Part shown: one piece after another, positions 16,940 through 25,698 of the stretch
Layout of the letters: every line of letters begins with the position of its first letter
Numbering within the stretch: the first letter of the stretch is position 1
Source of the DNA: Actinomadura livida
GTDB lineage: Bacteria; Actinomycetota; Actinomycetes; Streptosporangiales; Streptosporangiaceae
Direction of reading: 5' to 3'
NCBI RefSeq assembly: GCF_014648675.1
Contig: NZ_BMRO01000001.1
Span: 556,021 to 620,020 of the forward strand
DNA length: 64,000 nucleotides
Notes under the pieces: generated by a model
What the model was told of the DNA's origin: nothing
Database searches by the model: none
What the model saw: the letters and a program-made list of their open reading frames with translations, nothing else
Position numbers and translations under genes: made by a program

Positions 16940-18397
16940 TCAGCCCGGAGGCAGCCGGACGGTGACGATCAGGCCGCCGCCGGGCCGCGGCGCGGCGTAG
17001 ACGGCGCCGCGGTGCGCCAGCACCACCGACCGGACGATCGACAGGCCGAGGCCGGCGCCCTTCGCCGACTCGACCCGGTCGGCGTTCAGCCGCCGGAACG
17101 GCTCGAACAGCCGCTCCACCTCGTAGGCGGGGACGGCCGGGCCGGTGTTCTCGACCTGCACGGTGGCGTAGCCCTCCAGCATGCCGGTGCGGATCCAGAG
17201 CTCGCCGCCGTCCTCCTCGTTGTGCTTGATCGCGTTCTCGACGAGGTTGGACACCAGGTGCTCCAGCAGCACCGGGTCGCCGAGCGCCGTCCCGGACGTC
17301 AGCTCCGGGTGCACGGACACGTCGTTGTCGTGGTCGCGGCGCGCCGAGTGCTCCAGCACCGTGGCGGCCACCTCGGCGAGGTCGACCGGGGTGCGGGTGG
17401 TCAGCTCCCGCTCGCTGCGGGCGAGCAGCAGCAGGCCCTCGATGAGCCGTTCGTGCCGGGCGTTGGTCGCCAGCAGGGTCCGGCCGACGGCGCGCAGGTC
17501 GTCCGACGCCTCCGGGTCGCCGAGCGCGACCTCCAGCAGCGTCCGGTTGATCGCGAGGGGCGTGCGCAGCTCGTGCGAGGCGTTGGCGACGAACCGGCGC
17601 TGCGAGTCGAACGCCTGCCCGAGCCGCTCCAGCATCGCGTCGAAGGTGTCGGCCAGCTCCTTGATCTCGTCGTCGGGGCCCTCCAGCGCGATCCGCTCGT
17701 GCAGGGTGCTCTCCGACAGCCGGCGCGCCGTGGTGGTGACCCGCTGCAGCGGGCTGAGCGCCCGGTCGGCGACGAACCAGCCGAGCACCAGCGTGATGAT
17801 CCCGACCCCGGCGAGGGCGAGCAGCGACCGGCCGAGCAGCTGCTTCATCGTCTGCTCGACGAACTGGCGCTTCAGCTCGGCGGCCTCGGCGCTGGAGATG
17901 CCGAGGCCGATCACCTGGACGTTGCCGAGGATGTTGGCCATCAGCACCGTCATCACGAACAGCAGCAGCGCCCCGGCCATGAAGAACAGCAGCCCGTACA
18001 GCAGGGTGAGGCGCAGCCGGACGCTCATGCGGCCGGGCAGCGTCTTCAGGTCGGTGAACGACCCGCCGCCACCGCCGGACCACCCGCCCTGGGCCGCCGG
18101 GTACGGCGGGGGCACCCGGTGCGGCACCTGCTGCGGGCCCGGACGCCGCCACCGGCCGCCGCGGCGGCCGCCCGGCACGGCCGTCGGCTGGGTCGCCTGC
18201 CCCCCGTCCTCGCGCGGCTTCGCCGGGCCCGTGCTCGACTGGTCCGTGCTCGACTGGCCCGCGTTCGGCTGGCCCGCGTTCGGCCGCGTGTCTTCTTGCG
18301 AGCCCGGCCCCTGCCCCTGGTCCGGCCCGGCGGGAGTCGCGCCGGCGCCCGCGGACGGCTCGTCGGGGCCGCCGGGCGATACGGGTCCGGTGTTCAC
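16940..18397 (-). CDS. Sensor histidine kinase
   Basis: 485 residues. A disordered N-terminus (1-130) is rich in Pro/Gly/Gln and has short repeats (QPNAG twice, QSST twice). Two membrane helices follow (about 140-165 and 200-220), bracketing a short extracellular loop, then HAMP, the H-box NASHELRTPLA with the phospho-His near residue 275, the N-box NLVENAIKHN and the G-box GAGLGLSIV. The GTG start overlaps the response-regulator stop (GTGA). A later ATG before SVRLRLTLL would remove the whole disordered part, so the N-terminus is the least certain feature. The ligand is unknown. Confidence 0.93.
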   Translation of the reverse strand: MNTGPVSPGGPDEPSAGAGATPAGPDQGQGPGSQEDTRPNAGQPNAGQSSTDQSSTGPAKPREDGGQATQPTAVPGGRRGGRWRRPGPQQVPHRVPPPYPAAQGGWSGGGGGSFTDLKTLPGRMSVRLRLTLLYGLLFFMAGALLLFVMTVLMANILGNVQVIGLGISSAEAAELKRQFVEQTMKQLLGRSLLALAGVGIITLVLGWFVADRALSPLQRVTTTARRLSESTLHERIALEGPDDEIKELADTFDAMLERLGQAFDSQRRFVANASHELRTPLAINRTLLEVALGDPEASDDLRAVGRTLLATNARHERLIEGLLLLARSERELTTRTPVDLAEVAATVLEHSARRDHDNDVSVHPELTSGTALGDPVLLEHLVSNLVENAIKHNEEDGGELWIRTGMLEGYATVQVENTGPAVPAYEVERLFEPFRRLNADRVESAKGAGLGLSIVRSVVLAHRGAVYAAPRPGGGLIVTVRLPPG

Positions 18398-19047
18398 AGC
18401 CGGTACCCCACGCCGGGCACGGTCTCGATGACCGGCGGTTCGCCGAGCTTCTTGCGCAGCGTCATCATCGTGACCCGCACGACGTTGGTGAACGGGTCGA
18501 TGTGCTCGTCCCACGCCTTCTCGAGGAGGTGCTCGGAGCTGACGACGGCGCCGTCCGCGCTGAGCAGCACCTCCAGCACCGCGAACTCCTTGCGGGTCAG
18601 CTCGACCGGGCGGCCGTCGCGGGCGACCTCGCGGCGCGCCGGGTCGAGCGTGATCCCGGCGCGCTCCAGCACCGGCGGCAGCGGCGCGGCGGCGCGGCGG
18701 CCGAGGGCCCGCACGCGGGCGATCAGCTCGGCGAACGCGAACGGCTTGGCCAGGTAGTCGTCCGCGCCGATGGACAGGCCCTCGACGCGGTCGTCCAGCT
18801 CGCCCGCCGCGGTGAGCATGATGATCCGCGCCGGGTAGCGCTGCGCGACGAGCTGCTTGCAGACGTCGTCGCCGTGCACCTTCGGCAGGTCGCGGTCCAG
18901 CACGATGACGTCGTAGTCGTTGACGCCGGCGCGCTCCAGCGCACCCGCGCCGTCGTAGGCCACGTCCACGGCCAGCGTCTCCCTGCGCAGGCCGGTGGCG
19001 ATCGCGTCGGCGAGCACGCGCTCGTCCTCGACGACTAGAACACGCAC
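18394..19047 (-). CDS. OmpR/PhoP-family response regulator
   Basis: 217 residues: receiver domain with acidic pair EDE, phospho-acceptor D51 in IVLDRDLP, conserved LTA and KPF, then a winged-helix DNA-binding domain ending in TVPGVGYRL. The GTG at 19047 has GGAGGGGGAC just upstream. It is first in the operon, coupled to the histidine kinase. A pair of CCGTAAG direct repeats at 11-bp spacing lies 60-80 bases upstream, as expected for autoregulation by an OmpR-type dimer. Target genes are unknown. Confidence 0.95.
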   Translation of the reverse strand: MRVLVVEDERVLADAIATGLRRETLAVDVAYDGAGALERAGVNDYDVIVLDRDLPKVHGDDVCKQLVAQRYPARIIMLTAAGELDDRVEGLSIGADDYLAKPFAFAELIARVRALGRRAAAPLPPVLERAGITLDPARREVARDGRPVELTRKEFAVLEVLLSADGAVVSSEHLLEKAWDEHIDPFTNVVRVTMMTLRKKLGEPPVIETVPGVGYRL

Positions 19048-19107
19048 AGGGTCCCCCTCCTGGTCGGGGCGCGGCGCGCCCCCGCGGTTCCAGATATGAC
19101 ACGGGAG

Positions 19108-19125
19108 CCGTAAGACCCCCGTAAG
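19108..19125 (-). promoter_or_regulatory. CCGTAAG direct repeat, candidate response-regulator site
   Basis: Two exact CCGTAAG copies start 11 bases apart (one DNA turn), 60-80 bases upstream of the response-regulator start. Head-to-tail half-sites on one face of the helix are the usual binding mode of OmpR-family regulators. No footprint is known for this system. Confidence 0.45.
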
Positions 19126-19254
19126 CACCTGTTCGCTCGGTGTACGCCGAAGCGGAACATCACGGACGCAACAATCCGCGAAATTTGCATCGACGCACAG
19201 GTTTATCTTCAGCCTAGGGCTGGGTAAGCATGGGCAGGATCCGGGAGGAGGCCC

Positions 19255-19431
19255 ATGGGCGAGTTGTCACGCATGATCCAGCAGCGGCTCGATGACGCTT
19301 ACGCGTCGCTGCGGAGCGCCCACGCAGATGGGGACACCTACCTGGCCGACATCCGCCAGGAGGAGATCAACGATCTGCGCCGGATCGCAGCGAACAACGA
19401 CATCGGCGTCGAAGCACCCCGCTGCGACTGA
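19255..19431 (+). CDS. Small conserved actinobacterial protein, 58 residues
   Basis: 58 residues, MGELSRMIQQRLDDAYASLR at the N-terminus, almost wholly alpha-helical with alternating acidic and basic residues and one C-terminal Cys. GGGAGGAGG lies five bases before the ATG and a hairpin closes the unit, so expression is well supported. I recall similar short proteins in other actinomycetes but no function. It is divergent from the two-component operon. Confidence 0.75.
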   Translation: MGELSRMIQQRLDDAYASLRSAHADGDTYLADIRQEEINDLRRIAANNDIGVEAPRCD

Positions 19432-19449
19432 GGGACGCACGAGCGTAAC

Positions 19450-19481
19450 GGGAGCCCGGGACACCCCCGTCCAGGGCTCCC
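19450..19481 (+). terminator. Hairpin terminator after the 58-residue gene
   Basis: An 8-bp perfect stem, GGGAGCCC/GGGCTCCC, with a 16-base loop, followed by TTCTCAATT, lies between this gene and the convergent phosphatase gene. Confidence 0.6.
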
Positions 19482-19502
19482 TTCTCAATTCCGGCCGCAC
19501 CG

Positions 19503-20330
19503 TCAGTCGGTGAGCGGGTCGAGCGGCACCAGGAGCTCGTGCAGCGCCTCGAACGTGCCCGGCCCGGCGGCGATGGTCAGCTCCGGGCTCGCGGGGGCCC
19601 CGTGCAGGCCCTCGACGCGTCCGCCCGCCTCCTGGACGATCAGCGCGCCCGCGGCGACGTCCCACGCCTGGACGCCGCGCTCGTAGTACGCGTCGACACG
19701 TCCCACGGCGAGCGAGCACAGGTCCACGCAGCAGGAGCCGCCGCGCCGGATGTCGCGCACGCCCGGCAGCACCCCGGTGAGCACCCGCGCCTGCCCGGCC
19801 CGCCGCCCGGCGTCGTAGCCGAACCCCGTGGCCACGAGCGCCTCGCCGAGCGGCACCCCGGCGTTCACGCGGAGTTCCCGCGTCCCGGACGCGGTGTGCA
19901 GCAGGGCTCCGCCGCCGCGCACGGCCGTGCAGGTCTCGCCGCGGCGCGGCATGTCCACGGCCCCGGCGACGGTCGTGCCGTCCACCTCCGCGGCGATGCT
20001 GACCGCCCAGTCGGGCAGGTCGTAGAGGTAGTTCACGGTCCCGTCGATGGGGTCGACCACCCAGCGGACCCCGCTGCCGCCGTCGCGGGCGCCGCCCTCC
20101 TCGCCGAGGAACGCGTCGTCGGGGCGCACCGCCCGGATCCGCTCGATGATCAGCTGCTCGGCGGCCCGGTCCATCTGGGTGACGACGTCGGTCGGGGACG
20201 ACTTGGTCTGCACGACGTCCGGGCCGTCCAGCGGGCGCTTGTCGATCAGCATCCGGCCGGCCTCCCGCGCGGTCGCGGCGGCCAGTTCGAGCAGTTCCGC
20301 GGCGAGGTCCGGCGTGCTCGCGGCGCTCAT
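19503..20330 (-). CDS. Inositol monophosphatase family protein
   Basis: 275-residue Mg-dependent phosphatase of the IMPase/FBPase/CysQ fold. Metal-binding motifs are GEEGG, the DPIDGTVNY signature and WDVAAG near the C-terminus. Actinomycetes use such enzymes in inositol and phosphatidylinositol synthesis (SuhB, ImpA types) and also for histidinol phosphate or PAP, so the substrate is open. Its ATG overlaps the ferrochelatase stop (ATGA), so the two are translated together, an arrangement I have no functional explanation for. Confidence 0.9.
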   Translation of the reverse strand: MSAASTPDLAAELLELAAATAREAGRMLIDKRPLDGPDVVQTKSSPTDVVTQMDRAAEQLIIERIRAVRPDDAFLGEEGGARDGGSGVRWVVDPIDGTVNYLYDLPDWAVSIAAEVDGTTVAGAVDMPRRGETCTAVRGGGALLHTASGTRELRVNAGVPLGEALVATGFGYDAGRRAGQARVLTGVLPGVRDIRRGGSCCVDLCSLAVGRVDAYYERGVQAWDVAAGALIVQEAGGRVEGLHGAPASPELTIAAGPGTFEALHELLVPLDPLTD

Positions 20331-21244
20331 CGGGCGTCCTCCAGGAGCCGGCGGGGCAGCGTGGCGAACCGGGGGTCGGTCCCGGGCGTCCCGGCGCGGG
20401 CGAACGCGATCCCGAGCTCCGCGGCGAGGTCGGCGGCCTCGACGTCGAGGTCGTACTTGACCTCCATGTGGTCGGAGACGAACCCGATCGGGACGACCGC
20501 GACGGCGCGGACGCCCTTGCCGTGCAGATCGCTCAGGTGATCGGTGATCTGGGGCTCCAGCCAGGGCTGGCTGGGCGGTCCGCTCCTGCTCTGGTAGACG
20601 AGGTCCCACGGAGCTCCGGGGGCGGCCTTCTGCGCCACCGCCCGCGCGGCCTCCTCCAGCTCCGCGACGTACTTCTCCTGGTTGGGCTGGGAGAGGGGCA
20701 CGCTGTGCGCGGTGAAGACCAGGCGGGCGCCTTCTGGGAGGCGGCTCAGCGCGTCCTTCGTCGCGTCCGCGAACGGCTCGATGAACTCGGGCCTGGCGGA
20801 GTACACGGGCAACTTGTCGATCTCGGGGGCGTCCTCGACCTCTTCGCGCACGCGCGCGATGTCGTCGACGTACTGGTCGTTGGTGGAGTACCCGCTGTAG
20901 GCGGACGTGACGAAGGCCGCCGCGCGCCGGATCCCGTCGGCCTTCATCTGCCGGACGGTGTCGGCGAGGTACGGAGTCCAGTTCCGGTTGCCCCAGTAGA
21001 CGGGGAGGCCGACGCCGTGGTCGGCGAAGTCGGCCTCGACCTCGGCCTTGAGGTCCCGGCACAGCTGGTTGATCGGGCTGACCCCGCCGAACAGGTAGTA
21101 GTGCTCGCCCACCTCTTCCAGGCGTTCGCGCGGGATGTTGCGGCCGCGGGTCACGTTCTCCAGGAACGGGAGCACGTCGTCGGGCCCCTCGGGCCCGCCG
21201 AAGGACAGCAGAAGCAACGCGTCGTACGACGTCATGCTCCCCAT
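20327..21244 (-). CDS. cpfC: Coproporphyrin III ferrochelatase
   Basis: 305 residues; inserts iron into coproporphyrin III in the coproporphyrin-dependent heme route used by actinobacteria. Ferrochelatase marks include LLLSFGGPEGPDD at the N-terminus, the catalytic His in FTAHSVP, YQSRSGPPSQPW, and the metal-path Glu in FVSDHMEVKYDLD. Only one Cys (NQLC) is present, so the iron-sulfur ligand set found in some actinobacterial enzymes looks incomplete. An ATG at 21244 (used here) or 21235 could start; the second has GGGGAG too close. It is first in a pair with the inositol phosphatase. Confidence 0.94.
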   Translation of the reverse strand: MGSMTSYDALLLLSFGGPEGPDDVLPFLENVTRGRNIPRERLEEVGEHYYLFGGVSPINQLCRDLKAEVEADFADHGVGLPVYWGNRNWTPYLADTVRQMKADGIRRAAAFVTSAYSGYSTNDQYVDDIARVREEVEDAPEIDKLPVYSARPEFIEPFADATKDALSRLPEGARLVFTAHSVPLSQPNQEKYVAELEEAARAVAQKAAPGAPWDLVYQSRSGPPSQPWLEPQITDHLSDLHGKGVRAVAVVPIGFVSDHMEVKYDLDVEAADLAAELGIAFARAGTPGTDPRFATLPRRLLEDAR

Positions 21245-21326
21245 CCAATCAGCCCTGCGGCGGTGCCCCGTTCCGGGCCGGTGTCGCGGAGAGCCCTTCC
21301 CGGGGCCGCCTCAGGAGCGCCGCCGG

Positions 21327-22658
21327 TCACTCGTAGCGCGCCGCGTACGCCTTGGCCAGGTTGAGGACCTTCTGCACGTACCAGTGGGCGTGGTTGTAGT
21401 GCCAGATCGCGTTGTAGAGCTGCTTGCCGCCCTTGCCCGCGCCGTTCGCGCACAGGTAGTTGGCCGCGCCCGGGATGGCGTCGTAGGGGTTCATGATGTC
21501 GGCCTTGCCGTCCCTGTCGCCGTCCACCCCGTACGCCTTCCACGTGGCGGGCATGAACTGCATCGGGCCGAGCGCCCCCGCGCTGGACGGGCCGACGTTG
21601 CGCCCGTGGCTGCTCTCGACCTGGCCGATCGCGGCGAGGACCGTCCAGGAGAGGCCCGGGCACGTGCCGGCCGCCTGCTTGTACAGGTCCATGTAGCCGG
21701 TGGCGCCACCGCCGCCGCCCGCCTGGTTCTGGTACTTGGACTCGTGCAGGTTCACCACGTCCGTGCCCGGGCCGAGGACCTTGGTCACGGCCCTGGCGAC
21801 CTTGGCCGGGTCCGCGCCGGGGGCGTTGACCAGCACGGCGACGTTGGGGATGAGCCCCATGTCGGTCCCGGACTTCCGGCTGACGAGCATGTCGATCCCG
21901 GGCACGCCGAGGGCGCCGGAGCCGCCCATCGTCAGCGAGGGCATCGTGCGCCCCACCACCGGGTACTGGGTGCCCTTCGCGAGCTGGAGCTGCTCGGAGG
22001 CCGCCGGGGACACCACGAACTGGTCGCCGGCCAGGGCCTCCCACAGCTCGGTCTTCTTGGCCGTCCCGGGCGGCGTCCAGGCGCGGAAGTCGGACGGGTC
22101 CACGGCGAACGCGTTCACCAGGCGGCCCTGGAGCTGGACGGCGCCGCCCGCGACCGCCATCACGTCCTTGACCCGGCTCAGCTTCGCGATCCGCTTGATC
22201 TTGGCGGTGGAGATCGAGGCGCCGCCGACCGCCAGCACGTCCGGCGGGACGACGCGCTCCAGCGGCGCGACCTGCCCGCTCTGGGCCACGTTGACGGGGT
22301 CGCCCCGCAGGTTGTCGGGCGGCTCGGCCGCCGCCGGGCCCGCCTCGGCGCGCTCCGGCTTCTCCGCGGTCAGCGCCGCGTAGGCGCCGCCGGAGGCGGT
22401 CGCGACGGCGAGGAGCGCGATGCCCGCGACGAGCAGCGGCGATCCGCGGCGCCTGGGCGGGCGCGCGTACCCGTTCCGCGGCCGCCGCTCCTTCTTCTCC
22501 GGCTTCGGCCTGCGCGGCCGGGAGACGGCCGTGTTCCCGCCGTTCGCGATCACGTCCGCGCCGGGCGGGCGTTCCCCGGGCTCGGAGGGGGTCGACGGCG
22601 CCTTCTTGGCGGCCGCGTTCGCGATGGAGCCGGTGCGCCGGGCTGATGGAGGGGCCAC
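21327..22658 (-). CDS. Lytic murein transglycosylase
   Basis: About 443 residues: basic, disordered cytoplasmic N-terminus, one membrane helix (about residues 75-95), an extracellular spacer with a FtsX/septum-protein-like fold region, then a C-terminal lysozyme-like catalytic domain with the catalytic Glu in GQVESSHGR, followed by GALGPMQFMPATWKAYG and NPYDAIPGAANYLC, typical of MltB-like and actinobacterial SLT enzymes. It cleaves peptidoglycan to 1,6-anhydro sugars. Start is uncertain: GTG at 22658 is preferred; TTG at 22670 adds four residues. The leader (22659-22906) can form a hairpin with arms CGATGCG/CGCATCG. Confidence 0.9.
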   Translation of the reverse strand: MAPPSARRTGSIANAAAKKAPSTPSEPGERPPGADVIANGGNTAVSRPRRPKPEKKERRPRNGYARPPRRRGSPLLVAGIALLAVATASGGAYAALTAEKPERAEAGPAAAEPPDNLRGDPVNVAQSGQVAPLERVVPPDVLAVGGASISTAKIKRIAKLSRVKDVMAVAGGAVQLQGRLVNAFAVDPSDFRAWTPPGTAKKTELWEALAGDQFVVSPAASEQLQLAKGTQYPVVGRTMPSLTMGGSGALGVPGIDMLVSRKSGTDMGLIPNVAVLVNAPGADPAKVARAVTKVLGPGTDVVNLHESKYQNQAGGGGGATGYMDLYKQAAGTCPGLSWTVLAAIGQVESSHGRNVGPSSAGALGPMQFMPATWKAYGVDGDRDGKADIMNPYDAIPGAANYLCANGAGKGGKQLYNAIWHYNHAHWYVQKVLNLAKAYAARYE

Positions 22659-22906
22659 AACAATTCCCAACGAGTGTCGCTACGGACGGTTACCCGCTTT
22701 TTTCACTTCTTTCCCCCATGTCACGCCAGGATGGGGCCGACCATGGACGAAGCGATGCGTGCCGGACGCCCGCATCGTTCCATGTCCGTAGTTACCGGAT
22801 CGTAGGCTATCGCCCGTTCCATGACCGCCTCCCAGGCATGATCGGCGGCCCCGCGGGAGGAAAACATGAACTTTCCTCATGAACGTTGGACGAGTAGAGT
22901 CGCCGC

Positions 22907-24217
22907 ATGTCCCCCGTGACGAACCAGAAGTGGCAGAACTGGGCGGGAAACCAGCAGGCCACGGCGCGCCGCGTCGCGACCCCGCGCACCGCCGGAGAGG
23001 TCGCCGCGCAGATCCGGTCGGCCGCCGACGACGGCCTCACGGTCCGCATGACCGGCACGGGCCACTCCTTCACCGGCGCGGCCGTCGCCGAAGGGGTCCG
23101 GCTCCGTCCCACGGCGCTCACCGCGGTCCGCTCGGTCGACACCGCGACCGGGCTGGTCACCGTCGAGGCAGGACTTCCCCTCCACGCGCTCAACCGCATC
23201 CTGGACGAGCACGGTCTCGCCCTGGCCAACATGGGCGACATCCAGCAGCAGACCGTCGCCGGCGCCCTCCAGACCGCCACCCACGGCACCGGACGCGACG
23301 TCGCCGGGCTCGTCTCCCAGGTCGCCGCCCTGGAGCTCGCGCTCGCCGACGGCACCATCGTCACCTGCTCGCGCGAGGAACGCCCCGACCTGTTCGACGC
23401 GGCCCGCGCGGGCCTGGGCGCGCTCGGCATCGTCACCGCCATCACCTGGCGGACCGTCCCGTCGTTCCTCCTGCGGGCACAGGAGGAACCGATGAAGTGG
23501 GACGAGGTCCTCTCGCGCGTGGACGAGTTCGAGGCCGCCAACGAGCACTTCGAGTTCTACTGGTTCCCGCACACCGAAGGCTGCCTGACCAAGCGCAACA
23601 ACCGCGCCGAGGGCCCTGCCGAGCCGCTGTCCAAATTCCGGTACTGGCTGGACGACCGGTTCCTGTCCAACACGGTCTTCGAGGCCATCAACAAGGTCAC
23701 GCACAGGGCGCCCGCCACGGTGCCGTTCGTGAACGGCATCTCCGCCAAGGCCCTCGGGGCGCGCACCTACAGCGAAACCTCGTACAAGGTCTTCACCAGC
23801 CCGCGCACGGTCCGGTTCAAGGAGCAGGAGTACGCGATTCCGCGGGAGCGGCTCGTCCCCGCCCTGCGTGAGCTCCGCGCCCTGTTCACCAAGAAGGGCT
23901 GGCGGATCAGCTTCCCCATCGAGGTGCGGCTCCTCCCCCAAGAGGACGCCTGGCTGTCGATGGCGCACGGACGGCACAGCGCCTTCATCGCCGTGCACGT
24001 CTACCACCGCGACCCGCACGAGGAGTACTTCCGGGGCGTCGAGGACCTGCTCGCCGGCCTCGAAGGGCGTCCGCACTGGGGCAAGCTGCACACCCGCGAC
24101 GCCGCGTACCTGGAGACGGTGTACCCGAGGTTCGGCGACTTCGTCGCCCTGCGGGACAAGCTCGACCCGGACCGGCGCTTCGCCAACCCCTACACGAGGC
24201 AGGTCTTCGGCGACTGA
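22907..24217 (+). CDS. FAD-dependent D-arabinono-1,4-lactone / L-gulonolactone-type oxidase
   Basis: 436 residues, VAO-family flavoprotein. The N-terminal FAD domain has TGTGHSFTGAA and NMGDIQQQTVAGALQTATHG. The C-terminal ALO domain ends with the hallmark HWGKLHT and YPRFGDF. Family members oxidise aldonolactones to ascorbate-like products, or act in sugar-lactone metabolism, with O2 or other acceptors. No His of the covalent-flavin type is obvious in the HSF motif beyond the usual position. The ATG at 22907 has no ribosome site; TAGAGT sits six bases upstream, which fits a -10 box and a leaderless mRNA. Confidence 0.93.
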   Translation: MSPVTNQKWQNWAGNQQATARRVATPRTAGEVAAQIRSAADDGLTVRMTGTGHSFTGAAVAEGVRLRPTALTAVRSVDTATGLVTVEAGLPLHALNRILDEHGLALANMGDIQQQTVAGALQTATHGTGRDVAGLVSQVAALELALADGTIVTCSREERPDLFDAARAGLGALGIVTAITWRTVPSFLLRAQEEPMKWDEVLSRVDEFEAANEHFEFYWFPHTEGCLTKRNNRAEGPAEPLSKFRYWLDDRFLSNTVFEAINKVTHRAPATVPFVNGISAKALGARTYSETSYKVFTSPRTVRFKEQEYAIPRERLVPALRELRALFTKKGWRISFPIEVRLLPQEDAWLSMAHGRHSAFIAVHVYHRDPHEEYFRGVEDLLAGLEGRPHWGKLHTRDAAYLETVYPRFGDFVALRDKLDPDRRFANPYTRQVFGD

Positions 24218-24226
24218 GCGCGCTCG

Positions 24227-24296
24227 CCCTGTGTCACCTGCCCCGTGTCACCTGTCCCGTGTCACCTGCGCGGGGTCACCCGCCCGGCGTCACTCG
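24227..24296 (+). repeat. Five tandem 14-bp units (CCCGTGTCACCTG core)
   Basis: Five head-to-tail 14-base units fill the gap between two convergent genes. Units 1-3 are nearly identical (CCCCGTGTCACCTG) and units 4-5 are degenerate but keep GTCAC. The last unit contains the stop codon of the following minus-strand gene. The 14-base period is not a multiple of three. Confidence 0.85.
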
Positions 24297-25285
24297 CTCG
24301 GGGTGGAGCGGTTCTGGGGGTCATCGGCGCCCGGAGCCTGGCCCCCGTCCTGGCCGCCCCCGGGCGGCCCGGTCGGCGCCGGGGTGTCCGGGTCCGCCGG
24401 CACCGAGGTCGTCGGCTGCGGCGTGGGCGCCTGGGTCGGCTGCCCGGACGGCTGGCCGGTCGGCTGGTCGTCCGGCCGCGTGCCCGGCTCCGTGGTCGGC
24501 GCCTCGCCCGTCGGGGTCTCGCCCGGAGTGACACCGGGCTCGGTCGGGCCGTCGGTCGGGTTCTGCGACGGGCCGTCCTCCTGCTGCTTCCCGCCGCCAC
24601 CGCCCAGGACCTCGGTGACGGTCAGCCCGCCGCCGCCGCGCCCGATGGGCTCCCCCGCCGCGGCCTCGTAGATCGTGATCCCGCCCAGGACGATCGCGAA
24701 CACCGCGGCCGACGTGACCGCCAGCTTCACCCAGTGCGCCTTGGCCCACTCGACCGTGCTCTTCCACGCCGACCGCCGGACGACCTGCCGCACCGCGTCC
24801 TCGCCCGCCTCCTCGGCGAGCGAGCCGGCGACCGCCTCCACCGGGTCCACGCGCGTGGCGTTGGGGTCGCCGCCGGCGACCGGATCGAGGCGGGTCGCGT
24901 TCGGATCGCCGCCGGCGGGGTCGAACCGGGTGGCGTTCGGATCGCCGGCCGGGTCGAACCGCGTGGCGCTCGGGTCGCCGGGCCACGCCACGGTCCGGGT
25001 CGGGTCGGCGCTCCTCGCCTCCTCCGCGGCGTCCTCCGCCGCGCCCCGGCGCCGCGTCGCGGCCTGCATGTGCGTCAGTTCCTTGATCTGGTTGCGGCCC
25101 TGGTCAAGGTAGTGCTGCCCGATCGCCGACCCGGCCGTCGAGATCACGCTCATCAGCGCGGCGCCGATGATCGTCCCGTAGACCCCGAGGGTGGAAGCGC
25201 CGAAGGCCGCCACGGCCGTCGCGATGGCGCTCGCGACGAGCTGCGTCGTACTGATCTCCGGCTTGCGCGGCATGAACCGCATCAC
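24290..25285 (-). CDS. Two-segment membrane protein with NATRxDP tandem repeats
   Basis: About 331 residues. A Gly/Ala-rich hydrophobic N-terminus (about 14-60) could be one or two glycine-zipper helices. A central region carries four tandem copies of GDPNATR(F/L/V)DP, each about 11-13 residues (encoded near 24840-24990). A second membrane helix (about 183-203) is followed by a Thr/Pro/Gly-rich extracellular tail of over 100 residues. No family recognised. Start is uncertain among GTG 25285, ATG 25282 and ATG 25273; GGGAG lies just upstream of all three. It is divergent from sepH. The repeat could be a phosphorylated or ligand-binding linker, which is a guess. Confidence 0.7.
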   Translation of the reverse strand: MMRFMPRKPEISTTQLVASAIATAVAAFGASTLGVYGTIIGAALMSVISTAGSAIGQHYLDQGRNQIKELTHMQAATRRRGAAEDAAEEARSADPTRTVAWPGDPSATRFDPAGDPNATRFDPAGGDPNATRLDPVAGGDPNATRVDPVEAVAGSLAEEAGEDAVRQVVRRSAWKSTVEWAKAHWVKLAVTSAAVFAIVLGGITIYEAAAGEPIGRGGGGLTVTEVLGGGGGKQQEDGPSQNPTDGPTEPGVTPGETPTGEAPTTEPGTRPDDQPTGQPSGQPTQAPTPQPTTSVPADPDTPAPTGPPGGGQDGGQAPGADDPQNRSTPSE

Positions 25286-25698
25286 TCCCGTCTAATCGCC
25301 ATGAACCCCTTGATCACTAACTGATCGGGGCGACCCGGTTGTTCCTGCCCAAGACGTGACGCTCGCAACGTCAAAAAGACGCGGCGCCGCGATCTCCCCC
25401 AGGCACGGTGTGGAAAAAGATGCACAAGGATCCGGCAGGGTGGCCCCGGGCGGGTCGCGGCACCGGCAAGCTTGGCCGGGTGCCCTCTTCTACCTCGTGA
25501 AGGGGGCTTCGAGAGCGGCGATGTTCGGACATGCCGGGTACGGTGCTGGCAGCAGGTGTGTCCGAAAGAGAGACTCGGGGACCCGGGGGAAAGGGCACGC
25601 ATGCGCCCTCGGTGGGCATCGGACGGCCGACCGGTGAGACGAATGGTCGCGCGGTCCGGCGTCCTCCGTGCCATCAGGACAGGGCAGGAAGGACACGC
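25286..25698. promoter_or_regulatory. 413-bp divergent intergenic region before sepH
   Basis: Separates the NATRxDP membrane protein from sepH. It contains inverted 8-bp arms TTCGGACA (25524-25531) and TGTCCGAA (25559-25566), 27 bases apart. A short reading frame from ATG 25601 runs into sepH in another frame and has no coding support. Promoters for both genes should be here, but I cannot place them. Confidence 0.35.

Noticed and set aside
22659-22906. ydaO (c-di-AMP) riboswitch ahead of the transglycosylase gene
   Set aside because: The conserved sequence blocks could not be found by eye; only a generic hairpin is supported.
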